A DNA stretch of 64,000 nucleotides, taken from assembly GCF_013373365.1 (NCBI RefSeq), contig NZ_CP035925.1, positions 1,860,001 through 1,924,000 of the forward strand, in the 5' to 3' direction. Source of the DNA: Lentibacillus sp. CBA3610 (GTDB lineage Bacteria; Bacillota; Bacilli; Bacillales; Amphibacillaceae). The stretch's first letter is position 1, and every line of letters starts with the position of its first letter. Positions 26,415 through 35,258 of this stretch are shown piece after piece. Position numbers and translations under genes: made by a program. The notes under the pieces were generated by a model. It did not search any database. It had not been told where the DNA came from and was given only the letters and a program-made list of their open reading frames with translations.

Positions 26415-27210
26415 CTTCCTCTTCATCCGTGATGTCATCTCTTGGGACAGAAATTGATGGATCCTCACCGTCGCCCCCTCCGTAAAAATCGGGAACATCA
26501 CCCATCAGTGCACCACCGTCTATATAAATCTCCGTTGCAACAGTGGTCACGTCCGTCATAAATGGAACGACAATTTGAACATCAGCTTCAACGTGAACAT
26601 ATAACGATACCCAGGAACCATTTAGCCCAAGAGGTTCATTATCCCTTTTAATGTTGGTGCGTACATTGCCGACAATTTCAAAGTTAACCGGAATCCTGGG
26701 CCCAAGGTTGGCCAGTATAGAATTACCGGTTGCCTGGCCAATCGGAATCTCAACGACAGTCGGATCCTCCTGAGGAAGATTTTCTGTCGTATCTTCAAAC
26801 TCTTCCGGTTCAAATAATGAATTTTCATAATCAGGCGGCTCACCAGTGTTCATATAGCGGAAATATTCTTCCACCCTGTCTGTTGCCACCCGATTAATTT
26901 CACTGACAACAGCCGAATCCCAATTATACGTGGCAACATTGCCTTCATTATCGTATGTAATATTCAGCACATCATCATAATTGTAGTTTTCCGCAAATCT
27001 GACAGCTGTATTGATACCGCGCGTGGCAAATTCATCTGTTCTTCTTTCCGCTATGTCCATCAAAGTTGGTGTAAGTCCTTTATCAATAATCTGAATGCTG
27101 GCAAAAACCATCAATACAAATACAACTAACGTTATGACAACAACCTTTTGCAACGGAGGCGGTGTTTTCGGTGTTTTTCGATTGCGGAATACCATCCGTT
27201 TCCTCAACAT
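26410..27210 (-). CDS. yunB: sporulation protein YunB
   Basis: This 266-residue protein has a basic start, one membrane span at about 24-45 (VVVITLVVFVLMVFASIQII), and a long extracytoplasmic domain. It is YunB/SpoIIR-like in layout and conserved in spore formers: ITYDNEGNVATYNWDSAVV, IPIGQATGNSILANLGPRIP. B. subtilis YunB is mother-cell expressed and affects spore formation; its biochemistry is unknown. The acidic tail (DITDEEEE) is longer than usual. Its ribosome site is enclosed in an inverted repeat (27215-27251). Confidence 0.88.
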   Translation of the reverse strand: MLRKRMVFRNRKTPKTPPPLQKVVVITLVVFVLMVFASIQIIDKGLTPTLMDIAERRTDEFATRGINTAVRFAENYNYDDVLNITYDNEGNVATYNWDSAVVSEINRVATDRVEEYFRYMNTGEPPDYENSLFEPEEFEDTTENLPQEDPTVVEIPIGQATGNSILANLGPRIPVNFEIVGNVRTNIKRDNEPLGLNGSWVSLYVHVEADVQIVVPFMTDVTTVATEIYIDGGALMGDVPDFYGGGDGEDPSISVPRDDITDEEEE

Positions 27211-27214
27211 AAAG

Positions 27215-27251
27215 ACCCCCTTAAAACACTATATGCTTGTTCTAAGGGGGT
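27215..27251 (-). promoter_or_regulatory. hairpin enclosing the yunB ribosome binding site
   Basis: ACCCCCTTA and TAAGGGGGT (9 bp, perfect, 19-base loop) flank the start of yunB. The AAGGGGG of the distal arm is the ribosome binding site, five bases from the ATG. If the stem forms, it hides that site. It could also be a terminator of the yunC transcript, but no T run follows. Confidence 0.5.
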
Positions 27252-27369
27252 TAGAATATGATATTTAATTCTCAAGCTCCAACTGGATGACGTCATATAC
27301 CTCGCAGCATCTTTTCAGACAATACAGCGGTGTTATATTTAAAAAATACCTTTATTTCAGGGGACGTTC

Positions 27370-27675
27370 TTAAGCGATTTTGAGCAAAGCGTCTTTGCCG
27401 GTCATCCCCGTTTCCCAGCCATATTCCCTTGATGCATCGGTTATTTTTTCAAGTGGTGCATGCAATAGCTGATCGATTGTCCGGACACCCTTTGCACGGC
27501 CGGCAATAATCTTTCTGTCTGCCAGGGCATTGTTTAAAAGATCGACATCGAGCGCAGCACACATAATATAACCGACTTCATTGGAAATTACCAATAGGTT
27601 TGTTTTCGGCAGTTCAACCGTTACAGCTGTAAAATGCATCCCTTCCACTTCTATTGGATTCACCGTCATCATCAT
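27370..27675 (-). CDS. yunC: YunC family protein (DUF1805)
   Basis: This 101-residue protein is a complete DUF1805 domain: VNPIEVEGMHFTAVTVELPK, NEVGYIMCAALDVDLLN, and a C-terminal AREYGWETGMTGKDAL-like segment. It is cytosolic. The function is unknown; a small alpha/beta fold is known for the family. It lies between yunD and yunB as in B. subtilis, 62 nt below yunD. Confidence 0.92.
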   Translation of the reverse strand: MMMTVNPIEVEGMHFTAVTVELPKTNLLVISNEVGYIMCAALDVDLLNNALADRKIIAGRAKGVRTIDQLLHAPLEKITDASREYGWETGMTGKDALLKIA

Positions 27676-27737
27676 TAAACGCCTCCCTCGTCATGTACAC
27701 GATATGTTATGCACACAGACGTAGAAATGTCACACGT

Positions 27738-29138
27738 TCAATGATCGGCCATTTTGTTTTGCAATGTATATGCCAGCAGATCCCGTAAAAATTCAGGCAC
27801 AAAATAATGCTTCATTTCCGACTTGGCAATCTCAGGTAGAAGCCGGCCAAATGTAAATGTATCGGCTGTCGCGAGTTTAAACGACTGATCGGGTTCCAGC
27901 GGCCTGCCGTTAAAGTAAATGGCATCAACATATTCACTGCCATCCTCCCGCAGGAATGTCTTCACATCAATCCCGGCATAAATCATTTTACCAAGAACTT
28001 CGCCGCGGAATCCGAAACCATTCAGTTTCAATTCGGTAAAGTCCTTTGTCAGGGAAGCCCGGACAATTTCTGTCAATTCATCACCATCAATTTCAACGAC
28101 ACACGGATTGATTGGATGTGGACAAATACGGTGAATGTCTTTATGGGTGACCTGCCCTGCCGGAATTTGATCTAATAAAATACCTGCGTTCAGCATCGCA
28201 ACATCTGTATCAGTCCATTCCTGCAGTGTTTCAGTCAATTTTTGCATGATTTCCGTGTGCTTGAACCATTTGATGTCAATCGGTTCATTCAGTTCGATAA
28301 TCGACTGCCCAAGCATGTCATCCGCTTTCTTTGCTAAGTCTTTCAATGTTTGTTCCGTATTTAAGTCACTTGCCTGAGCATTCATATCATAAACGGAAGC
28401 TTCTTTATCAACGAGCTTCTTCTGTTCATGATCCCACGTCAGCACAACTTCCCCGGCATACGCACAATGCTTGCCGGCTGCTGTCATGATGGTGTTATTG
28501 ACTTCTTCACCTGATCGCAGCAAATGGTGTGTGTGTCCGCCAATAATCACATCAATATCATCAAAACGGCGGGCAATTTCCTGATCTTCAGTGAGCCCCA
28601 AGTGCGACATCAGAATAATAATATCAGCTGATTCGCTTAAATAACTGATATGTTTTTCCAACGTATGGAAAGGCGCTGTTATATGCCAACCCAACAGTTC
28701 ATAAAAAGCATTAAACGGAGTGGTGAGTCCAATGACACCAATTTTTACACCGTTATTCGAATGAAGGTGAACGGTTGATTGCAGCCAATCCGGCTCAGTA
28801 TTTGTCATGCTGTGCAGATTGGCACACACCACCTGGAAGCGAGCCTCATCATATAATTGATGCAGATCCTCGTGGGCCATCGTAATCCCTTCATTATTAC
28901 CGATTGTAGCCAGGTCATAGCCGAGATCGTTCATTAATTGAACATTTGCTTTTCCCATAAAAGCCTCTGCAATCGGATGGACCCGGTCTACATGGTCGCC
29001 GATATCAACCAGCCAGCATGAGTTATTTTCAGCTAATCGTTTTTCCCTCGCTCCTTTTAAAAAACCGGCAACCTGTGGCCAATTATCAAAATTACTGTGC
29101 AGATCATTTGTATAGTAAAAATAAAGCTTTTCCTGCAT
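27738..29138 (-). CDS. yunD: YunD, metallophosphatase/5'-nucleotidase family enzyme
   Basis: This 466-residue protein has no signal peptide, so it is cytosolic. The N-terminal calcineurin-like metallophosphatase domain shows the metal-binding motifs: YTNDLHSNF, DIGDHVD, GNNEG, and GGHTHH. The C-terminal half (from about 290) is the 5'-nucleotidase substrate-binding domain (MLNAGILLDQIPAG, and NGFGFRG). The family cleaves nucleotides or UDP-sugars. The precise substrate of YunD is not settled. It is 12 nt below yunE. Confidence 0.9.
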   Translation of the reverse strand: MQEKLYFYYTNDLHSNFDNWPQVAGFLKGAREKRLAENNSCWLVDIGDHVDRVHPIAEAFMGKANVQLMNDLGYDLATIGNNEGITMAHEDLHQLYDEARFQVVCANLHSMTNTEPDWLQSTVHLHSNNGVKIGVIGLTTPFNAFYELLGWHITAPFHTLEKHISYLSESADIIILMSHLGLTEDQEIARRFDDIDVIIGGHTHHLLRSGEEVNNTIMTAAGKHCAYAGEVVLTWDHEQKKLVDKEASVYDMNAQASDLNTEQTLKDLAKKADDMLGQSIIELNEPIDIKWFKHTEIMQKLTETLQEWTDTDVAMLNAGILLDQIPAGQVTHKDIHRICPHPINPCVVEIDGDELTEIVRASLTKDFTELKLNGFGFRGEVLGKMIYAGIDVKTFLREDGSEYVDAIYFNGRPLEPDQSFKLATADTFTFGRLLPEIAKSEMKHYFVPEFLRDLLAYTLQNKMADH

Positions 29139-29150
29139 GTGATATGCTCC

Positions 29151-29954
29151 TTAAATCATTCCTTCAAAAATCAGTCTGACACCTATAATAATTAATAGCA
29201 ACCTCAGTATCCATTCCAGCATATTGCTTTTCAGCAGCTGACTGACTTTGGCTCCCAACGTACCGCCAATCCAGGCACCAATAACGAAAAAGATGACGTA
29301 CTCCCAGACTATATGCCCCAGAAAAATATGTGTACCGGCACTGATAATGCTGATAAACAAAATCACAAACATTGATGTGGCTGCCGCTGTGTGAATGGAT
29401 AAACCAAAAAGAAACATCAAGGCAGGAACGATGATCGAACCGCCGCCTATGCCAAATAATCCTGATATAACGCCAACAATCAATGAAATGATAAACACAG
29501 AGAAAATTGGAATCTTTTGACGTGAAGATTTATCGTCCAACGGTGCCTTTCGTTTAATCATAAAAAGAAAAGACAGTGCAATCATCAACAAACCGAAATA
29601 CAGTGAAAAGTTATCAGCACTTACAAATTGGTTCAGCCATGCTCCCAATACGCTGCCGGGAATACTGCCCGTCAGCATGAGCAATCCGATTTTCACATGA
29701 ATCCGGCCGATCTTATAATAGGAAATGGTCGATGAAAAAGCCGTGAACACCATTGTAATCAATGATATTCCGACGATCACTTGTGGTGTTGCCCATGCAA
29801 GTGCATCCGTATAATGATGCAACAATAACATACTCGGAATCAGAACAACACCTCCGCCCATACCAACAAGACTTCCGGTAAACGCGGAGATGAATGCAAT
29901 GATGATACAAATTATATAAATCAACAGAATCCCTTCCAACATAGCTATCTGCAT
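29151..29954 (-). CDS. yunE: YunE, TauE/SafE-family anion permease
   Basis: This 267-residue polytopic membrane protein has about eight spans and two homologous halves with GSLVGMGGGVVLIPSML and GVISGLFGIGGGSIIVPAL, the TauE/SafE (DUF81) signature. The family exports or imports sulfur-containing organic anions such as sulfite or sulfoacetate; the substrate here is unknown. It heads the yunE-yunD-yunC-yunB run. The start at 29954 is the first ATG. A second ATG at residue 5 is possible. Confidence 0.9.
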   Translation of the reverse strand: MQIAMLEGILLIYIICIIIAFISAFTGSLVGMGGGVVLIPSMLLLHHYTDALAWATPQVIVGISLITMVFTAFSSTISYYKIGRIHVKIGLLMLTGSIPGSVLGAWLNQFVSADNFSLYFGLLMIALSFLFMIKRKAPLDDKSSRQKIPIFSVFIISLIVGVISGLFGIGGGSIIVPALMFLFGLSIHTAAATSMFVILFISIISAGTHIFLGHIVWEYVIFFVIGAWIGGTLGAKVSQLLKSNMLEWILRLLLIIIGVRLIFEGMI

Positions 29955-30360
29955 CTATCGTAGCATGAATCGGGTTAAATTAATATTTTTTTGATCTCTG
30001 TGTCACTACTACAATCGTATCGGAATTGAAAAACGGGGCATGAAACTATAATTTTTTTTATAAATTCATGACCCTTTTTTGTAAAAACTTTCGATTATAG
30101 ATGTGAAAGGCAGGTTAACAAGCATCAACATTGTACATTTATTTCAAGCACAGACCAGCCCCGTTTCGTTAATATTTCTGAATATAAGGCTATAACAACG
30201 CAAAAGTCGAGGGATACTAAATATAGTCATCTTTTTTTAAGCAAATAATCAGCTGACTAACCTTTAGCTACCCAAAAGTGGGCCTAAACGTTTAAACAGA
30301 TAAAACGAGGGGTAGTTTGACAGTAGTAAAGACTGTTGGTTCTTTCCGTAAAATCCATAA
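29955..30360. other. intergenic with an orphan hairpin
   Basis: No gene is supported. A hairpin at 30036-30074 (GGGGCATGAAACTATA paired with TATAAATTCATGACCC) is followed by TTTTTT, a terminator shape. However, no gene ends next to it on either strand. It may terminate a small RNA or be left from a lost gene. The rest is AT-rich without recognisable signals apart from the probable yunE promoter zone. Confidence 0.45.
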
Positions 30361-31141
30361 ACTGCGACGCAACTCCTGGAATGGCTTCCTTTAATTCTAC
30401 CGGGGTTGAGTGCTCGTTCGGAATGAAATGAAATCAGGCAAGAAGAGCGCGAGAGAAAAGCTATCTCGTTCGGAATGAAACGAAATCAGGCAGAAGAGCA
30501 CGAGAGAAAAGCATCTCGTTCGGAATGAAGCGAAATCAGGCAAGAAACACGAGAGAGAAGCTATCTCGTTCGGAATGAAACGAAATCAGGCAAGAAAAGC
30601 ACGAGAGAGAAGCTATCTCGTTCGGAATGAAACGAAATCAGGCAAGAAAAGCACGAGAGAGAAGCTATCTCGTTCGGAATGAAACGAAATCAGGCAAGAA
30701 AAGCACGAGAGAGAAGCTATCTCGTTCGGAATGAAGCGAAATCAGGCAAGAAAAACACGAGAGAGAAGCTATCTCGTTCGGAATGAAACGAAATCAGGCA
30801 AGAAAAGCACGAGAGAGAAGCTATCTCGTTCGGAATGAAACGAAATCAGGCAGGAAAAGCACGAGAGAGAAGCTATCTCGTTCGGAATGAAATAAAATCT
30901 GACAAGAAAAGCACGAGAGAGAAGCTATCTCGTTCGTCGTTGCGGAAAAATACTCCCTTTCCGCGGGGAACGCTCCAGCCTCCTCGCTCGCGGGCTAACA
31001 CGATGTTGGTCACGGGAGGCCCCCGCACAGGACGTGCTAATGCAAGCGTTGGCGATTGTCGTGGCGGTTTTAACCTGCTTAAGGTGTGCGGAGTGTATTT
31101 CCGGAGCGGTGTCATTGCACTAAATTTTTCAGTGTGTCGCA
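30361..31141. repeat. composite repeat element with inverted TGCGAC ends (copy 1)
   Basis: The left boundary reads ACTGCGACGC and the right boundary, read inward on the other strand, starts TGCGACACACTG. The right-hand 50 bases (31094-31145, minus strand) match the start of the element at 56611: a TGAAAATTT stretch, GTGCAATG and CACCGCTCCGGAAATAC. Between the ends are a 52-bp tandem array and a GC-rich block resembling the intergenic repeats of many Bacillaceae (CTCCTCGCTCGCGGG). No transposase is present. It may be a non-autonomous element or a recombination-prone filler. Confidence 0.5.
30412..30935. repeat. 52-bp tandem repeat array, about ten units
   Basis: The unit starts CTCGTTCGGAATGAAACGAA, continues ATCAGGCAAGAAAAGCACGA, and ends GAGAGAAGCTAT. 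Unit starts lie at 30412, 30465, 30515, 30565, 30617, 30669, 30721, 30773, 30825, 30877 and 30929. The central and right-hand units are nearly identical; the left three are diverged and vary by 1-3 bp. Each unit contains the inverted pair CGAGA...TCTCG. Since 52 is not a multiple of three, the array is not coding. There are no unique spacers, so it is not a CRISPR array. Confidence 0.95.
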
Positions 31142-31215
31142 TTTTATACCAACAACAATGTTAAAAACATCAATTTTTCCAAGAGAGCCATAGTTAAGAT
31201 TAGCGGAGGTTCATC

Positions 31216-32153
31216 ATGAACGATTTAACGGTATCCATTATTATTCCCGCTCATAATGAAGCAGAAAATATCAAAGCCATCCACGAAGCAGTGCAAAAAG
31301 AATTTGCGAATCTTTCCTGTTCCTATGAAGTTCTGTTTATCGATGATGGCAGCAAAGATCGTACACTGCAGAACCTTCAATCTCTTGCTGCTCATGACCC
31401 GGTAGTGAAATATGTTTCATTCACCCGCAACTTTGGCAAAGAATCAGCCATTTTTGCAGGTCTTAAACATGAAACAGGCGATGGTTTTATTTTGGTGCCG
31501 ATATGCAACATCCCCCTTCGATCATTCCACAGTTATTGGAAGGTTACCATGAAGGCTACCAGCAAGTCATTGCACGACGGAACAGGAATGGAGAAACAAA
31601 ATCGCATTCATTACTTTCGTCCCTTTACTACAAGACAATTAATAATATTATTAACGTCGAACTGAAAGACGGTGAAGGTGATTTCCGTTTGCTGGGCAGA
31701 AAAGCAATCGAAGCAGTACTGGAACTGAGTGAAGGAAACCGTTTTTCGAAAGGACTGTTTTCATGGATTGGTTTTGCTCAGAAGACGGTTTATTTTGAAA
31801 ATGTACAACGGAAGAACGGCACTTCCAAATGGTCCTTCAGACAACTGCTGAATTACGGGATAGAAGGGGTTGTTTCCTTTAATTCGAAACCGCTCCGCAT
31901 CTGTCTATATGTTGGTTTAATTAGTCTGCTGCTCGGATTGACGTACATCCTTATTATGTTGTTTGAAATCATTCGATATGGTGTGGACGTGCCGGGTTAT
32001 TTCACGCTTATTTCCTCAGTCCTGTTTCTTGGCGGCGCTCAGCTTTTAAGCCTGGGTGTGATTGGTGAATATGTGGGAAGGATCTATATGGAAACAAAGC
32101 AGAGACCGCATTACCTCGTGCAAGAATCCAATACGGACAGTGAACAGGGATGA
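31216..32153 (+). pseudogene. CsbB/GtrB-like membrane glycosyltransferase, frameshifted
   Basis: Two overlapping frames together make one family 2 glycosyltransferase. The first (from ATG 31216, GGAGG site) gives VSIIIPAHNEAENI and VLFIDDGSKDRT up to GDGFILV. The second resumes with MQHPPSIIPQLLEGYHEGYQ and carries the two C-terminal membrane spans. The break near 31499 removes one or four bases exactly where the catalytic DxD-type motif (D-A-D-M-Q) is expected. Intact, the enzyme would load a sugar on undecaprenyl phosphate. It is the first gene of a CsbB-YngA-YfhO-type cluster. The lesion may be real or a sequencing error. Confidence 0.85.
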
Positions 32154-32524
32154 AAAGGCTGAATAATGAATTTATAAGGTTTATTATCGTGGGTGGATTA
32201 AATACCGCGAATTACTATATTGTCTATGTCATGTTATATAACCTGCTGAACTGGTATTATCTCATCTCCCATATTCTTGCTTTTCTCGTCAGCATGGTTA
32301 TTTCTTTTTTCCTGAATGTTTATTTTACCTATAAAGTGAAGCCAACGCTGTCTAAATTCCTGCAGTTCCCACTGACACAACTCGTGAATGTCTCGGTTTC
32401 ATCGCTCTTGGTTTATCTATTTGTGGATCATTTGGGCTGGAATGGCAATATTGCGCCAATCGCTGCCGTATTTTTCACTGTACCTATTACATTTCTGGTA
32501 ACGCGTAAAATATTAAAAAAATAG
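32150..32524 (+). CDS. GtrA-family membrane protein, lipid-linked sugar flippase (YngA/GtcA-like)
   Basis: This 124-residue protein has four predicted spans. It starts NEFIRFIIVGGLNTANYYIV, the GtrA hallmark, and has the central FFLNVYFTYKVKP segment. GtrA proteins such as B. subtilis YngA and Listeria GtcA are thought to flip polyprenyl-phosphate sugars. Its ATG overlaps the stop of the glycosyltransferase by four bases, and yfhO follows 12 nt later, so the three genes are one transcript. Confidence 0.9.
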   Translation: MKRLNNEFIRFIIVGGLNTANYYIVYVMLYNLLNWYYLISHILAFLVSMVISFFLNVYFTYKVKPTLSKFLQFPLTQLVNVSVSSLLVYLFVDHLGWNGNIAPIAAVFFTVPITFLVTRKILKK

Positions 32525-32536
32525 GACGGGAATTCG

Positions 32537-35140
32537 ATGAAAAAGACGAAACAATTCTGGCTTTTGGCCGGATCCAGTCTATTGGTTGCCATAATCGCAC
32601 ATGCCTTCTTTCTTTATCAGTGGAAACAAGGGGTCTATATGGCAGGCCCCAATGACGGATTATCACAAATGGTTCCGTTCCGTCAGATGGTTTACGAACA
32701 GTTGACAAATGGCAATTGGTTTTACGCTTTTGAGTTTGGACTGGGCGGCGGCATCACCAGCCAGCTTGCCTATTATTATGGTATCAATACCTTTTTCTTT
32801 TTAACTGTCGGCGTTGTTTATGTTCTTGAACTACTATCAATCATCGGTGAGCCTGATATAATGTTTTGGGCACAGGCAACCGTGTTTATCAGTGTCGTGA
32901 GACTGAGCATCATTATTGGCATCACCACATATGTATTCCGTTATCTGAACATGGACAGGATACCCGCATTCATTGGTGCTATTCTTTATGGTGCATCAGC
33001 CATGTATTTCCGCCATGTCACCTATTGGGAGTTCTTTGCAGATGGTTTTTTATGGCTGCCGCTGTTAATTCTTGGTGCGGAAAAAATTATCAGGGAGAAA
33101 AAACCGGGCTGGCTTATTGCCGCAACAGCGATTTCCTTCTTTGACAATTTTTACTTTACTTATATTAACGGGGTCTTTACTGGTCTGTACATTCTGGCAA
33201 GATGGTTATTCCCCCTGGTTAAAAATGAAGCGGCAAAACGCACCCAGCTAAAATACTACAGTATCTCTGTACTGCTTGGTTTCGGCATCGGCTCTGTTGG
33301 TTTTATACCTGCTGTATGGGGTTTTTTCAATAATGCACGTCCGGGTTATGATCAGGAAATCCCGCTGGTTGAGGCGACAAGCAATATTCTGTATGACAGT
33401 TATTTATTAATTCTGCCCGCCATATTTGTATTTATGATTGGATGTCTCCCATTATATAAAAAACCGCTGTTTCGCTTTTTTACTGCATTAAGTGTATTTT
33501 TAATTGCACTGCATTACATTCCGTGGGCGGCCAGTTTTTTTAACGGTTTTTCCGCGCCACAGCACCGTTACGAATACCTGGCTTGCTTTACGATTGGGGG
33601 AGCAGTTGCTGCCGGACTGCCATTACTGAAACAGATCAAACTTAAAGATATGATCCAAGCGGGAATCTGGATGATATTGGTATATGCTGTGTTTTATGCC
33701 GCAGATTCTACATTTGAAGTGACGCGTCTGTCATCCGCTTCCTTTATCATTCTTGCAGTGCTTGTCCTATTGTTTGCCCTATATACTGCAAATGGAAAAA
33801 GAGCCTGGTATGGATTGCTTGCCACAGTCATCCTTTCGCAAACAGTACTCATGAATCAATTCCAATACGAAAAGCTTTATACGAATGGGAACGTTCATAC
33901 AACAACAAAGGACTATATTTTAAGTGATAATTATTATTCCAAAGAACAACAAGCGTTAATTGATGACGTCATGCGTTCCGATCCTGCGCCGCTGTCCCGG
34001 TTAAGCTGGAAAACAGATGGAAGAAATAACACCCCGATCATACAGGGATTTCCAGGGACAAGTGTCTATTCCAGCATTCTGAATGGGCATCTGTTGGGAT
34101 TGTATTATTTTGATCTTGAAATTGATATGAAACGGGAAAGTGTCAGCCGCTACTCCGGTTTCGGTGACCGGGCGAATCTATACAGCCTTTTGCGCGGGGA
34201 GTATGTCATGTATGAAAAGGGAGAGGAAACAAATGTCCCTTATGGCTTCGAACCTTACAAGGAAAGCGAGCATTATGTGGTTTACAGAAACACCAACACC
34301 CTTCCCTTTGTACAGTTGTCGGATGATATATACAGCGAAGCATCACTCACGCAGCAATCCGCACTTGAACGCGAGCAGGCCATGCTGGAAGGGCTCGTCG
34401 TTAAAAATGCTGCGTCAACGGCAGAGGAAGTTCCCAATAAAGAAAACCTGATCGATCAAGCAGACATCAAGCCTATTGGCGGGACTTACGACAGAAACCA
34501 GTTGAAGATCAGTGAGGAAACAGGCGGGCTGGATATTACAATCCCTGAGGAAGCACAGGAAACGGATACAGAAGATTATTATGTATCGTTTTATTTAAGA
34601 CATAACATCAAGGAAGCACCGGGATTTGCATTGCATGTGAATGATTTCCGAACGACACGAAAATCCCGCGAATCCATTTATAAAACAACGGTTAATCAAA
34701 TAACCATCCGTGTTCCGGCTCCTGAAGATCATACCATTTCCATTCGGGTACCTGAGGGAAGTTATACACTCAGAGATATCGAAGTATACAGCGAAGATTA
34801 CCAGACACTTGAAAATGCGAAACAAAGGTCAGAAGAACATCCGGACGTTACAGTGGATGGAAATCATATAATCATTAACAATCTGCAGGCGGCGCATGAT
34901 GGCTATATGGCAGTACCCGTGCCCTACGAAAAAGGATGGCAGGTCAAGGTCGATGGTGAGCGGAAAGACATCGAACAGGTAAACTATGCTTTCTTGGGAA
35001 CGTCCATTGAAGCCGGCGACCAAACTGTTGAATTTGTCTATTACCCGCCATATTTCCGGATAACTTTAATTGTAATGGGAAGTTCGCTTTTTGGTACAGT
35101 CATTTGGTTAGGAAGGAGAAGAAAAAATGAGGGTTCCTAA
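32537..35140 (+). CDS. yfhO: YfhO-family membrane glycosyltransferase
   Basis: This 867-residue protein has about twelve to thirteen membrane spans in the first 450 residues and one at the end (ITLIVMGSSLFGTVIWLG). Between them is a large extracellular region of about 370 residues. That is the GT-C-like YfhO plan; GPNDGLSQMVPFRQ near residue 37 probably lies in the catalytic loop. In B. subtilis YfhO works with CsbB and YngA to add GlcNAc to lipoteichoic acid. Having all three partners in one operon supports the same role. With the CsbB-like gene broken, no sugar donor may be made. Confidence 0.9.
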   Translation: MKKTKQFWLLAGSSLLVAIIAHAFFLYQWKQGVYMAGPNDGLSQMVPFRQMVYEQLTNGNWFYAFEFGLGGGITSQLAYYYGINTFFFLTVGVVYVLELLSIIGEPDIMFWAQATVFISVVRLSIIIGITTYVFRYLNMDRIPAFIGAILYGASAMYFRHVTYWEFFADGFLWLPLLILGAEKIIREKKPGWLIAATAISFFDNFYFTYINGVFTGLYILARWLFPLVKNEAAKRTQLKYYSISVLLGFGIGSVGFIPAVWGFFNNARPGYDQEIPLVEATSNILYDSYLLILPAIFVFMIGCLPLYKKPLFRFFTALSVFLIALHYIPWAASFFNGFSAPQHRYEYLACFTIGGAVAAGLPLLKQIKLKDMIQAGIWMILVYAVFYAADSTFEVTRLSSASFIILAVLVLLFALYTANGKRAWYGLLATVILSQTVLMNQFQYEKLYTNGNVHTTTKDYILSDNYYSKEQQALIDDVMRSDPAPLSRLSWKTDGRNNTPIIQGFPGTSVYSSILNGHLLGLYYFDLEIDMKRESVSRYSGFGDRANLYSLLRGEYVMYEKGEETNVPYGFEPYKESEHYVVYRNTNTLPFVQLSDDIYSEASLTQQSALEREQAMLEGLVVKNAASTAEEVPNKENLIDQADIKPIGGTYDRNQLKISEETGGLDITIPEEAQETDTEDYYVSFYLRHNIKEAPGFALHVNDFRTTRKSRESIYKTTVNQITIRVPAPEDHTISIRVPEGSYTLRDIEVYSEDYQTLENAKQRSEEHPDVTVDGNHIIINNLQAAHDGYMAVPVPYEKGWQVKVDGERKDIEQVNYAFLGTSIEAGDQTVEFVYYPPYFRITLIVMGSSLFGTVIWLGRRRKNEGS

Positions 35141-35218
35141 TATCGAAACCAGAAATACAAAGATTATCGCAAATTCGCGAGTTAATAAAACAAGACACGA
35201 TTAATTGAACCACATAAA

Positions 35219-35250
35219 AACCCTGCCATATCTATTGATATGACAGGGTT
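35219..35250. terminator. bidirectional terminator between yfhO and sufB
   Basis: AACCCTGCCATATC and GATATGACAGGGTT form a 14-bp stem (one mismatch) around a four-base loop, with A runs on the left and T runs on the right. It can terminate both convergent transcripts. Confidence 0.85.
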
Positions 35251-35258
35251 TTATTAAT

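Noticed and set aside
30412-30935. CRISPR array
   Set aside because: Units are head-to-tail with no unique spacers of constant length, and no cas genes are present.
30835-31164. 109-residue plus-strand open frame, and its 89-residue minus-strand counterpart
   Set aside because: Both run through the tandem array and the GC-rich repeat block; there is no ribosome site and the 52-bp unit is not a multiple of three.
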